Shown: piece by piece, positions 33,572-41,818 of the stretch
Layout of the letters: each line of letters begins with the position of its first letter
Position numbering within the stretch: position 1 is the stretch's first letter
Assembly (NCBI RefSeq): GCF_012272815.1
Contig: NZ_JAAWWL010000001.1
Coordinates: 452,929 to 516,928 of the forward strand
Length of the DNA: 64,000 nucleotides
Direction of reading: 5' to 3'
From: Croceivirga thetidis
GTDB taxonomy: Bacteria; Bacteroidota; Bacteroidia; Flavobacteriales; Flavobacteriaceae
Position numbers and translations under genes: made by a program
Notes under the pieces: model-generated
Told to the model about the DNA's origin: nothing
The model's database searches: none
The model's input: the letters and a program-made list of their open reading frames with translations, nothing else

Positions 33572-35938
33572 TTATTCGACTTTTTTGATGATTGTAAAGT
33601 GAAAGGTGGTTCCTTGACCAATTTCACTTTCGAGCCAGACTTTACCTTTGTATCGTTCGATTATTTTTTTGACAATGGATAAACCTATACCGGTCGATCG
33701 TTCTTTATTGCCAATGGATTGAAATATTTTAAATATTTTTTCGTGGTATTCTTTAGGAATGCCAACACCATTATCAGCAATACTGAATTGCCAATGGGTT
33801 CCTAAATCTTTACAGCCCACCTCAACAACGCCTTCTTCTTTATCTATGTGAACCACCGCATTGCTCAAGAAATTCTGGAACAATTGATGCATCATTGTTG
33901 GGTCTGCTTTTATGGTGGGGAGTGTTTCCTTTGTTTTAATGGTTACATGATCAGGAATATAAATGATATCACTTATACCTGAGATTATCTCATTTACATC
34001 AACATCAACATTTTCCAAACTGTTACTATTGACCGTTGAATATTTTAAGATTCCCCCTATAAGATTATCCATGCCTTCAATCTTATCTTGTATCATTTTA
34101 AGATTGTACATGCCATTTTCATCTAACTTATCCTTATAGTCTTGACATAACCAATCGACAAGGGCACTAACACTTCTTAATGGTGATTTTAAATCGTGGG
34201 AGACGATATGGGCATATTCTTGTAGTCCTTTATTGCTCTCTTCCAGCTCTTTTACCAAAGATTCTTTCTGGAGTTCTAATTCTCTTTGGCGCGTTACATC
34301 TAAATGAACGCCGACTGAACCGATAACTTTACCTAAATCATCATAGGTTGGTCCACCACTAATCAACCAATATTTCTTTTCGTTATTCTGATTTGTAATT
34401 TGTATTTGGTACGAATCGGACTCAGACTTCTTTCGACGCTCTAGTTGGGATTGCACCAGACTCAAATTTTCATCATCCATGTTCATTAGCTCCAGAACAT
34501 CTTTGCCAATTAGTTCGGATTCATTAAGACCGATCATTTGACAATAGCGATTGTTAACCAGTAAAATCTTGCCATCGTTATCCACTTCTACCAAGCCAAG
34601 ATTCATGTTCGCAATAATATTGCTGTACTTTTCCTTTTGCTGCTCAATATTCCTTCTATAATTCTTTTGAATGGTAATATCGCTATAGGTCCAAAGATGC
34701 CCTATCGGTTCATCATCATTAAAGAGGGGAATGTAATCACGGGAAAAAACCCTGCCGTCATTTAACTCTAATTCATCGGCAATGACCACCCTTCTTTCAT
34801 GAATAGCTCTATCAATACCCAAGATAAATTGTTCTGGATCTTTGAATTTTTCCTTCCATTGGTGCAAGGTTGATTTACAATCCAATCCTTTTAATGCACC
34901 TAATTCGGGTGGTATTCCAAATAAATCTTTGAATTTTTGATTAGTCTTTAGCAATTTACGATTAACGTCTTCCAACAAGACACCTGATTGAAGGTTGCCA
35001 ATCATTGTGGTCATTCGAGATTCAGAGGCAGCCAACATGTCGGTAGCTTCTTTCTCACTGGTTATATCATCGACCATAACCACATTATATTCCACTTGAC
35101 CAAGATTGTTATAGACGTTGGTCAGTGAAGTCTTACCGTACAAAGAATCTCCATTTTTTTGATGGAATATTCGGGTTATCGTGATTTTATCCGAAGAGGA
35201 TTCCTCCATATCCAACAACGCTTGATACTGCGAAATGTCTTCGATGGTTGAAATATCTTCAAGCGACATATTCTTCAACTCAAACTCTTGATAATTGAGC
35301 ATATCGCAAAATGCTCGATTGGCCTTAATTATTTTGCCCTTTACAATTAGGATGATACCTAATGAAGAATTTTCAAAAATGAGGTCCAATTGTTGCTTTT
35401 GGCTTTCCATAAGCTTTTTGACCTCCATATCAGCAGTGATGTCCCTTATTACACCTTGCGCGGCAACCGGATTGCCATTCTTATTGTATATGAGACTGGC
35501 ATTGATATTAACGTATTTAAGACCGTATTTTTTTGTGAAGATTTGGGCATTGTAATTCTTTAAAATACCAACCTGTAATAATCTCTGAAATGACTCTGCG
35601 GTATATTCCAAATAATCCTTATGCACCAAATCTGAAAGGATTAAATCTTCCTTTTCATTGTCATACCCTAAAAACTCCTTGGCACTGGAGTTCATACTCA
35701 GCACCTTGGTGGTTAAGTCCATGACTACATATGGATCAACCAAATTTACAAAGGCCCCTTCAAGGCTTTTCCCTTCTTCACTGAGCAGTGATTCCAGTCG
35801 TCCGTTAGCCTCTTTAAGATGAAGCATGGCATCATAGAGTTCTTTTGACTTATTTTCTAAAAGTCGTTCTGCCTCTTTTCTAGCCTTACGTTCTCGTTGG
35901 AGTGCCCTTTCTAAAATATATGTAGTCTCTTTATCCAA
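33572..35938 (-). CDS. Multi-PAS soluble histidine kinase paired with H-NOX
   Basis: 788 residues. The N-terminal coiled coil (LERALQRERKARKEAERLL) is followed by four PAS-like domains (about 55-175, 180-300, 305-430, 435-560; for example NSSLGIILIVKGKI and IANMNLGLVEVDNDGKI). A dimerisation domain carries the phosphorylated histidine in AHIVSHDLKSPLRSVSA, and an HATPase_c domain has DNGVGIP and TGIGLSIVKKI. There is no membrane helix. The only start compatible with the coiled coil is TTG at 35936-35938, inside the last codons of the H-NOX gene, giving an 8-base overlap and tight coupling. It is the likely partner of H-NOX. Confidence 0.88.
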   Translation of the reverse strand: MDKETTYILERALQRERKARKEAERLLENKSKELYDAMLHLKEANGRLESLLSEEGKSLEGAFVNLVDPYVVMDLTTKVLSMNSSAKEFLGYDNEKEDLILSDLVHKDYLEYTAESFQRLLQVGILKNYNAQIFTKKYGLKYVNINASLIYNKNGNPVAAQGVIRDITADMEVKKLMESQKQQLDLIFENSSLGIILIVKGKIIKANRAFCDMLNYQEFELKNMSLEDISTIEDISQYQALLDMEESSSDKITITRIFHQKNGDSLYGKTSLTNVYNNLGQVEYNVVMVDDITSEKEATDMLAASESRMTTMIGNLQSGVLLEDVNRKLLKTNQKFKDLFGIPPELGALKGLDCKSTLHQWKEKFKDPEQFILGIDRAIHERRVVIADELELNDGRVFSRDYIPLFNDDEPIGHLWTYSDITIQKNYRRNIEQQKEKYSNIIANMNLGLVEVDNDGKILLVNNRYCQMIGLNESELIGKDVLELMNMDDENLSLVQSQLERRKKSESDSYQIQITNQNNEKKYWLISGGPTYDDLGKVIGSVGVHLDVTRQRELELQKESLVKELEESNKGLQEYAHIVSHDLKSPLRSVSALVDWLCQDYKDKLDENGMYNLKMIQDKIEGMDNLIGGILKYSTVNSNSLENVDVDVNEIISGISDIIYIPDHVTIKTKETLPTIKADPTMMHQLFQNFLSNAVVHIDKEEGVVEVGCKDLGTHWQFSIADNGVGIPKEYHEKIFKIFQSIGNKERSTGIGLSIVKKIIERYKGKVWLESEIGQGTTFHFTIIKKVE

Positions 35939-36473
35939 CCTGTTTTAGCGTAAATTCCACTTCTTTACCGTCTTCACGTAATAGCTTAAAATCGACATTG
36001 ACCTTTTGACCAAAATGCTCAAAGGTTTTTTCCATTAGGCCTTTTGCTAACATGTAGAGGCCTCTTGAAGAGGTGTAAACCAATCGCAATTGGGTGTCTG
36101 TTTGTTCAAGTATTTTAAAAGTTGGCAGCTCGGCATCAGGATACAACTTCTTAACATGTACATGTATATGGTCTTCAATAGAAGCTATCAAAGAAAGAGG
36201 TGAGCTATAGCTTGAGACAACTTCTGGATGGGTTTTTACCAAACTATCAAAAAGATAATGACCAAAATGGTGTAATAGGTCAGGAACAGGCACATCAATC
36301 TCTTGACTTAGTTCTGTAACCAAGGCTACCATTTCGTTGAAATCATAAGTACCCACAGTTGTATAAACTCCACCGGATGGTAAATCGGATTTTGTAATAA
36401 TTGAATCTACAGTTATCAAACCGTAGTTAGCTTCAACCATTTGAAGAAATTCATCGAATACAATTCCTTTCAT
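35931..36473 (-). CDS. H-NOX (heme nitric oxide/oxygen binding) protein
   Basis: 180 residues, the standard single-domain length. The proximal heme ligand is His104, seven residues before Tyr111-Pro112 in HIHVHVKKLYPDAELPTF, aligning with His105 of soluble guanylate cyclase beta-1. The heme-propionate motif YxSxR is intact (Tyr133, Ser135, Arg137 in YTSSRGLYMLAKG). H-NOX proteins bind NO at ferrous heme and modulate a neighbouring kinase or cyclase. This gene overlaps the following PAS kinase gene by 8 bases. Confidence 0.95.
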   Translation of the reverse strand: MKGIVFDEFLQMVEANYGLITVDSIITKSDLPSGGVYTTVGTYDFNEMVALVTELSQEIDVPVPDLLHHFGHYLFDSLVKTHPEVVSSYSSPLSLIASIEDHIHVHVKKLYPDAELPTFKILEQTDTQLRLVYTSSRGLYMLAKGLMEKTFEHFGQKVNVDFKLLREDGKEVEFTLKQVG

Positions 36474-36549
36474 ATTTCTAGTATTATAAATTAAATGTAG
36501 GAATTGCCTTTCTTGAAGTAAAAAAAATGTTGTGAAATGGGCGTTTTTG

Positions 36550-36948
36550 TTAGCCTTTAATCAATTCACTAACCTGCCAATAGTCAAAGACTTTTTTGAT
36601 TTTGGCTTCGTAATCTTCATATTTTAAAGGCTTTATGATGTAGCCTGCGATTCCTATTTCAAAACAGGTAAGTAAATCGGCCCTATTTTCAGATGTGGTC
36701 AGAATTATTGTCGGTAGGTATTTTAGCTTTTCGTCTTGTTTTAGAATCCCTAAAAATTCAATGCCGCTCATTCTCGGCATATTCAAATCTAGAAGGATAA
36801 TATCTGGTAAGTCTCCTCCATTCAGGATTTCTAAGGCCTCCTCGCCGTTTTTAGCTTCAATTATCTGGTGCTTCGATTCAAAATTAGAAATTGCCCGATG
36901 CAATTTCATGGTTTCGATCATATCATCTTCTATAAAAAGGACTTTCAT
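36550..36948 (-). CDS. Single-domain response regulator
   Basis: 132 residues from ATG 36948 (MKVLFIEDDMIET); a TTG eight codons upstream is a weaker option. It is a complete receiver domain: acidic pair EDD, phosphoacceptor Asp in IILLDLNMPRMSG, Thr-Thr in ILTTSEN and Lys in IIKPLKYEDY. There is no output domain, so it acts by protein contact or as a phosphate shuttle or sink. It is the first gene of the signalling cluster, 76 bases before the H-NOX gene. Confidence 0.9.
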   Translation of the reverse strand: MKVLFIEDDMIETMKLHRAISNFESKHQIIEAKNGEEALEILNGGDLPDIILLDLNMPRMSGIEFLGILKQDEKLKYLPTIILTTSENRADLLTCFEIGIAGYIIKPLKYEDYEAKIKKVFDYWQVSELIKG

Positions 36949-37141
36949 GACTGTGTTTGTAGTTTTATCCAAAATTCAGAATCTCTATCTTATTCACGTG
37001 TCGGGGGGCGGTGAAATGTTATTTTCTATAGATGAATTGTATTATTCCTCCGCTCAAAATAACTACTCAATTAACAGAGATATTGTAATTTTAAGATTTT
37101 TTTAACTTAAATTTTCCTACGAAGAATATAGTCCGAATAAA

Positions 37142-37495
37142 TTAGTTATCCAAGCTCGATTTTACCTTTTTGGGAATTTTACTCCAAACCAAATCATAAG
37201 AATGGTCAATTAATTCTTCAACCATAGGTCTTGGGAGCAAACCCAGTAAAATGGTATTCCAATGTTTCTTACTCATGTGATACCCTGGGAATATAACACC
37301 ATCAAATTGCTCCCGTAAATCGATTGCCCGGTCAGGATCGCATTTAAGATTGGCCTGTGGAGGTTGACGCTCTAAAGGGTAAAGTGCAAACATTTTTCCT
37401 GCAACTTTAAAAACTAAGGTATGTTCGTCAAACGGAAATTCTTCGGTAACCCACTTTTTTAAAAGACAGTAAGCTCGAAATTCTTCTACATTCAT
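37142..37495 (-). CDS. MmcQ/YjbR family protein
   Basis: 117 residues matching the MmcQ/YjbR fold: FRAYCLLKKWVTEEFPFDEHTLVFKV, the ANLKCDPDRAIDLRE segment and PGYHMSKKHWNTI. The family is related to CyaY-like folds and often described as DNA-binding, but its cellular role is not settled. Its start overlaps the stop of the Dabb gene (ATGA-type overlap, 37492-37495). It is the last gene of a long minus-strand run. Confidence 0.88.
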   Translation of the reverse strand: MNVEEFRAYCLLKKWVTEEFPFDEHTLVFKVAGKMFALYPLERQPPQANLKCDPDRAIDLREQFDGVIFPGYHMSKKHWNTILLGLLPRPMVEELIDHSYDLVWSKIPKKVKSSLDN

Positions 37496-37890
37496 TGTGC
37501 TACCCCAATTGCATCATACACAATTACCCTCTGCCATAAGTCTTTGCATTCTTCAATGAAGATTAAATGTGCCTCTTCTTCTTGGTATTTCTCTTGCGCC
37601 TCGGCAGATTCAAATGAAACAATCAAATTATAAGTAAAGGAATCGTCCACCACATCCCTAACAGCTTTCGGAGGTTTACCCATGAAATTGGTCTTGGCAT
37701 ATTTCGAATTATTCAAAAATTTGGTAAGCGAAGCTTCAAATTGTTTGTGATGGTTTTCGTTCTCTGGCTCATTGAACCAAAAATAAACTACATGGGCAAA
37801 ATTTGAATCAAATGAATGCATGGTTTCTTTTTCTTGTGCTAATAGGTTCGAACCCAATACTAGGGCAAGTATGATGATAGTTTTTTTCAT
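37492..37890 (-). CDS. Exported Dabb-domain protein
   Basis: 132 residues with a clear signal peptide (MKKTIIILALVLGSNLLAQ), then a stress-responsive alpha/beta-barrel (Dabb) domain: FAHVVYFWFNEPEN, NLIVSFESAEAQEKYQEEEAH and QRVIVYDAIG. Most Dabb proteins are small cytosolic dimers, so export is a little unusual. No enzyme activity can be assigned. It overlaps both neighbours by four bases. Confidence 0.82.
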   Translation of the reverse strand: MKKTIIILALVLGSNLLAQEKETMHSFDSNFAHVVYFWFNEPENENHHKQFEASLTKFLNNSKYAKTNFMGKPPKAVRDVVDDSFTYNLIVSFESAEAQEKYQEEEAHLIFIEECKDLWQRVIVYDAIGVAQ

Positions 37891-38507
37891 TCTTCTAAAA
37901 GTTCTATTTCGTTCTGGGATAAATGTAAGGAGGTATAATCTAATTTCCAGCCTATGGTCTCGACCATTTTTTCAATTAACAATACCGCTTGCAAGGCTTC
38001 CTTTTTAGCGCTATCGATAAGTCTACTCTCCGGAATCTTATCCCTAATATGGGACTTTGCTTCCTGATTTAATTTGGTCAAGTCTTCTGAATCAAACGAA
38101 TTAAAAAGACCGTTTTTAATATCGTAAAATTGAATATCCGGTTCAATCGACAATATTTCCGGTTCTGGAAACTCCTTCAGAATAATTCGTTTATTATCGT
38201 TATCTGCTGATAGTTTTATCTTCTTTAGGTCATAACCAACTTGTGCTTTCGCATTAATAATTAATAGTGCCTTCTTTTTACTGGTAATATTAAGAAAGCC
38301 TTCTTTGATATTTTCATAGTTGTAGATTTCAGCAAAATCACCCTCTACCGATACCAACTTACATACCCTTTTTATCCGATCAAGAATAATCGTGCTTTGG
38401 TGTTCAATCAGTTCCCGTCTTCGTTTTTTACGAGTCAAGGAAAAAATCCAATACATAAGTATAGCGCCAAGAACTAATCCTAATAAAGCCTCAACTAGAC
38501 TATCCAT
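37887..38507 (-). CDS. DUF4230 domain-containing membrane-anchored protein
   Basis: 206 residues. One N-terminal membrane helix (LVEALLGLVLGAILMYWIFSL), a basic stop-transfer RKKRRR, then the DUF4230 region: RVCKLVSVEGDFAEIYNYEN, KKKALLIINAKAQVGYDL and the conserved ILSIEPDIQFYDIKNGLFN. The C-terminal helix has IDSAKKEALQAVLLIEKMVE. The family is widespread but uncharacterised. Overlaps the Dabb gene by four bases. Confidence 0.85.
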   Translation of the reverse strand: MDSLVEALLGLVLGAILMYWIFSLTRKKRRRELIEHQSTIILDRIKRVCKLVSVEGDFAEIYNYENIKEGFLNITSKKKALLIINAKAQVGYDLKKIKLSADNDNKRIILKEFPEPEILSIEPDIQFYDIKNGLFNSFDSEDLTKLNQEAKSHIRDKIPESRLIDSAKKEALQAVLLIEKMVETIGWKLDYTSLHLSQNEIELLEE

Positions 38508-38509
38508 AA

Positions 38510-38863
38510 TTAACTTCCAATTTCCCCTAAATGGGTATACTTAAACCCCTTTTCATATTTAAGCCCATAACCAACTATTCTATCCATGGCCGTATGGCTG
38601 AATAAAATGATTCCAACCAATTCTAAAACCGGACTTTGCAATATCAGCGTACCAACTAAATAAAACAAAATTGCAACACCCCTATGATGAAAAAAATTAT
38701 AGGTGTATGCTCCAACTTTGTTTCCGAATAAATAACCCAACATTCCGATATCAGGGGTCAACAAAAGACCGAAGAACCACCACCAAGATATTTCCAATTG
38801 ACTGAACAAATAGCATCCTAAAATGAACAGGCCGAATTCTTCTAATTTCAATTGTTCCTTCAT
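38510..38863 (-). CDS. DUF4260 family membrane protein
   Basis: 117 residues from ATG 38863, which overlaps the cyclase stop by one base (TGATG). There are three to four hydrophobic segments, with the family motifs WWWFFGLLLTPDIGMLGYL, NFFHHRG, LFSHTAMDRIVGYGLKY and FKYTHLGEIG. Homologues are small inner-membrane proteins without a known role. Confidence 0.82.
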   Translation of the reverse strand: MKEQLKLEEFGLFILGCYLFSQLEISWWWFFGLLLTPDIGMLGYLFGNKVGAYTYNFFHHRGVAILFYLVGTLILQSPVLELVGIILFSHTAMDRIVGYGLKYEKGFKYTHLGEIGS

Positions 38864-39612
38864 CAACTCATAATTTTATACAACACCGGCCTACTCGGAC
38901 TAGCATCGTTCTCAAAAGGCGCCACCTGAAGATTTAAAAAATAGGTGCCGTCGTCAATCGAATTAGCTACGTACACAAATTCGGTTATTGTGGCATCCAT
39001 TCGTAGTTCTCCATTTGTGTTCCACCAGGCATTATGTCCTAGTAACTTACCCTCATCCTTTTCGCGATCTACCGAGGGCAAATCCACCAATAAGTGTTTT
39101 ATTCCTTTATCCCGTAAATAAACTATGGCCTCTTCTAATAGATATGGAGGATTGGAATGCGAATATTGCCTTGCAGTTTTGCTATTGGTATTGGGCAACG
39201 TTCGTATGACAATTGCTTCCCTCTTCTTATTTCCCAGAACATATTTCAATTGTCGCGCAGAAATCACAAAATCATCATCTTTCTTTTCGGGGGCAACCGA
39301 TACCAATTCAGCAAGAAAAAAGTACTGCTTTAAGTTTTCATTCACCGAATGCACCTCTTCAGTAATATGACCCACACATTCGGTATGCGTCACATGGGAA
39401 TGCGGGTTGAAATAGATATCATTAAAGTTAATTACTGCACCATCTTTTACACTACCAATAAAACCTTCTTCAACATGCGGGGATATTTTCGGAGGTCCAA
39501 CATACCAGGCATTGACATTTTCTTTATTGCCAGTCAAAGCAATAGAAATATCCAAAGGATTTGAAAGATTGATTTTAAGGTTCTTAGAATTGTATTTAAT
39601 GGTAGCTATCAT
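38863..39612 (-). CDS. Cyclase family (kynurenine-formamidase-like) metalloenzyme
   Basis: 249 residues. The cyclase/KynB-type metal site is in NPHSHVTHTECVGHITEEVH, with further conserved segments VIRTLPNTNSK and KHLLVDLPSVDREKDEGKLLGH. The family hydrolyses or cyclises amide- and ester-like substrates using a metal such as zinc. Without kynurenine-pathway neighbours the substrate stays unknown. It overlaps hemW at its start and the DUF4260 gene at its stop, so it belongs to the hemW-ruvC run. Confidence 0.8.
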   Translation of the reverse strand: MIATIKYNSKNLKINLSNPLDISIALTGNKENVNAWYVGPPKISPHVEEGFIGSVKDGAVINFNDIYFNPHSHVTHTECVGHITEEVHSVNENLKQYFFLAELVSVAPEKKDDDFVISARQLKYVLGNKKREAIVIRTLPNTNSKTARQYSHSNPPYLLEEAIVYLRDKGIKHLLVDLPSVDREKDEGKLLGHNAWWNTNGELRMDATITEFVYVANSIDDGTYFLNLQVAPFENDASPSRPVLYKIMS

Positions 39613-40745
39613 TTATCCAATTTAACCATAAACAAATCGGCAGCAATACCATCAACTAAAAATTTTCCCTTTTTGGTTGCCAGCAATTTATCATCATCCA
39701 AGAACAATAGATGCTCATCTATATACTTCTGGGCCTGAATTTCAAGATACTTTCGATAATTCGCTCCGTATACGGTACCAACTTTTTTGAGTGAAACACC
39801 CCATATTGTTCTTAAACCGGTCATCACATATTCGTTGTAGGCGTCTAAGGTGGATAGCTGCTCATATTCTATTGGAATATTGTCATTCTCCAACTCTTGT
39901 ATGTATTTGGTGTTATTACGAACGTTCCAACCGCGTTTTGAACCATTAAAACTATGTGCGGATGGACCGATACCGAGATATGATTTGCCTTGCCAATAGG
40001 CGGTATTATTTCTGGAAAAAAAATCGGGCTTTCCAAAATTTGAAATTTCATAGTTGACATAACCCTCATTTTCCAGTAGTTCAACCAACATCAAAAATTG
40101 CCGTTGGGCCTGTTCATCATCAACATTTGATATCAAACCTTTTTGAACATATTTCGCAAGGGCAGTCTTTGGTTCAACAGTTAAGGCATAACTCGAAATA
40201 TGTGGCAATCCAAAATCAAGTGCTTTATCAATATTGGCTTTCCACCTAGCGTCATCAGCCCCCTGAATACCATAAATCAAATCAATAGAAATGTTTTCAA
40301 AATATTCTTTTACGTACAAAATTGAATTTTCAGCCTCTTGTGAATTATGGGCCCTATTCATCAAAGTCAAATCCTCATCAAAGAAAGATTGAACTCCAAT
40401 ACTTAAACGGTTCACCAAACTCTTTGATAAGGTTGAAATCCATTTTTCCGTCAAATCATCAGGATTCGCTTCTAAGGTTATTTCCGGGTTTTCAATTACC
40501 TCAAAATTCGCATATACCGAATTTAGAATTTGATTGATTTCATCTAGGGACAAAATTGAGGGTGTTCCTCCTCCAAAATATATGGTTTCCACCCGTTCAT
40601 TACCAAGCTCACTAATTCTAAGCCTTAATTCTTTTTGAAGGGCATTTAAGAGTAATGCTTTCTTCTTCAAGTTTGTCGAAAAATGAAAGTCACAATAATG
40701 ACAGGCTTGCTTACAAAATGGAATATGAATATAAATTCCGGCCAC
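39609..40745 (-). CDS. hemW: Radical SAM heme chaperone HemW
   Basis: 378 residues. The iron-sulfur motif C-x3-C-x2-C is in CKQACHYCDFHF (Cys11, Cys15, Cys18). It also has the HemN/HemW features YFGGGTPS, LEANPDDLT, NRLSIGVQSF, IDLIYGIQG and the C-terminal YLGIGPSAHSF. HemW binds heme and delivers it to respiratory enzymes; it is not a coproporphyrinogen dehydrogenase. The start is GTG at 40743-40745, overlapping the ruvC stop by one base. Confidence 0.93.
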   Translation of the reverse strand: MAGIYIHIPFCKQACHYCDFHFSTNLKKKALLLNALQKELRLRISELGNERVETIYFGGGTPSILSLDEINQILNSVYANFEVIENPEITLEANPDDLTEKWISTLSKSLVNRLSIGVQSFFDEDLTLMNRAHNSQEAENSILYVKEYFENISIDLIYGIQGADDARWKANIDKALDFGLPHISSYALTVEPKTALAKYVQKGLISNVDDEQAQRQFLMLVELLENEGYVNYEISNFGKPDFFSRNNTAYWQGKSYLGIGPSAHSFNGSKRGWNVRNNTKYIQELENDNIPIEYEQLSTLDAYNEYVMTGLRTIWGVSLKKVGTVYGANYRKYLEIQAQKYIDEHLLFLDDDKLLATKKGKFLVDGIAADLFMVKLDK

Positions 40746-41296
40746 TACCCTAGCTTATCAGGATTGTTTTTTATAAACGAAGCCCAACCCGAGTATTTAA
40801 CTCCCGCATCCACACGACCTGAATTGTAAAAATGGCATACCGCTGCGGCCAAACCATCCGTACTATCTAAATTCTTTGGTAGGGTTTTCAAGGCCAACAT
40901 ACCTTGTAACATCTTAGCAACCTGTTCTTTACTGGCATTCCCATTACCTGTAATTGCCATTTTGATTTTCTTAGGCAAATATTCAGTGATGGGGATTTGC
41001 CGAGAAAGACCCGCGGCCATGGCAACACCTTGGGCTCTACCCAACTTGAGCATAGATTGAACGTTTTTAGCATAAAAAGGAGCTTCTATGGCGATTTCAT
41101 CAGGATGATAGGTATCAATAAGCTCTAAAGTTCGCTCAAAAATTAGTTTAAGCTTAAGATAAGGGTCATTGTACTTTTTGAGCATCAATTCGTTCATTTG
41201 AACAAACTGCATCTTTTTATTGACCACTTTTATGAGTCCAAAACCCATAATCTGCGTGCCAGGATCAATTCCCAATATGATTCTTTCTTCTCCCAA
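40745..41296 (-). CDS. ruvC: Holliday junction resolvase RuvC
   Basis: 183 residues. The catalytic acidic residues lie in the usual places: Asp in ILGIDPGTQIMGFG, Glu in IAIEAPFYAKN, and Asp in STDGLAAAVCHF. RuvC cuts four-way junctions made during recombination, with RuvAB. The first usable start is TTG at 41294-41296, two bases after the lipoprotein gene. The conserved N-terminal strand begins six residues later, so this start fits. Confidence 0.93.
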   Translation of the reverse strand: MGEERIILGIDPGTQIMGFGLIKVVNKKMQFVQMNELMLKKYNDPYLKLKLIFERTLELIDTYHPDEIAIEAPFYAKNVQSMLKLGRAQGVAMAAGLSRQIPITEYLPKKIKMAITGNGNASKEQVAKMLQGMLALKTLPKNLDSTDGLAAAVCHFYNSGRVDAGVKYSGWASFIKNNPDKLG

Positions 41297-41297
41297 G

Positions 41298-41777
41298 CTA
41301 ATTCGTTGTTTCTATTACAATGGGCAATCGAACTTTGATTCCAACTGGTATTCCACGTTTTAAGGCTGGTTCTATTTTAATGGAATCATTTAGTCTCCTC
41401 GTAATTTTTTCTTTTAACCCCCGAATCGAGGTTTCGATTTTGGTGTTTTGAAATATATGGGCAACTGAAGTATATCCATTTTCGTCAATTTTTAAATCTA
41501 ACCACAAGGTATCGCTCAAATCTATTTCCGATTGGATACTAAGGTCTTTAAATGTCTGATTCAATTGATTAAGCAGTTGATTTTGAAAGCACCTTTCTTG
41601 TTCCATTTTTGTGGCTGTTTCATCACAATCAGCGAATAATGGGTATTGCTCAACAGAATTCATATCGATTTCCTCCATCTTCTCTTCAACCAACCTATCG
41701 GTACGTTCTTGATTCGACAAGAAATACTGGCAAGATGTTAGAGAAAGGCAAATAAGAAACATCCAAAACCTACGCAT
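41298..41777 (-). CDS. Lipoprotein with a TonB-like C-terminal segment
   Basis: 159 residues from ATG 41777 (MRRFWMFLICLSLTSC), with a lipobox LTSC that makes Cys16 the likely lipidated residue. The C-terminal half (LWLDLKIDENGYTSVAHIF to LKRGIPVGIKVRLPIVIE) resembles the TonB C-terminal fold found in many flavobacterial proteins, including the M56 protein at 42961-45003. A real energy-transducing role is unlikely, as it has no inner-membrane anchor and no proline-rich spacer. Function unknown. Confidence 0.7.
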   Translation of the reverse strand: MRRFWMFLICLSLTSCQYFLSNQERTDRLVEEKMEEIDMNSVEQYPLFADCDETATKMEQERCFQNQLLNQLNQTFKDLSIQSEIDLSDTLWLDLKIDENGYTSVAHIFQNTKIETSIRGLKEKITRRLNDSIKIEPALKRGIPVGIKVRLPIVIETTN

Positions 41778-41818
41778 GAGCAACCCCAGATTTTGGTGGA
41801 AAATACGATAATTAGCAA

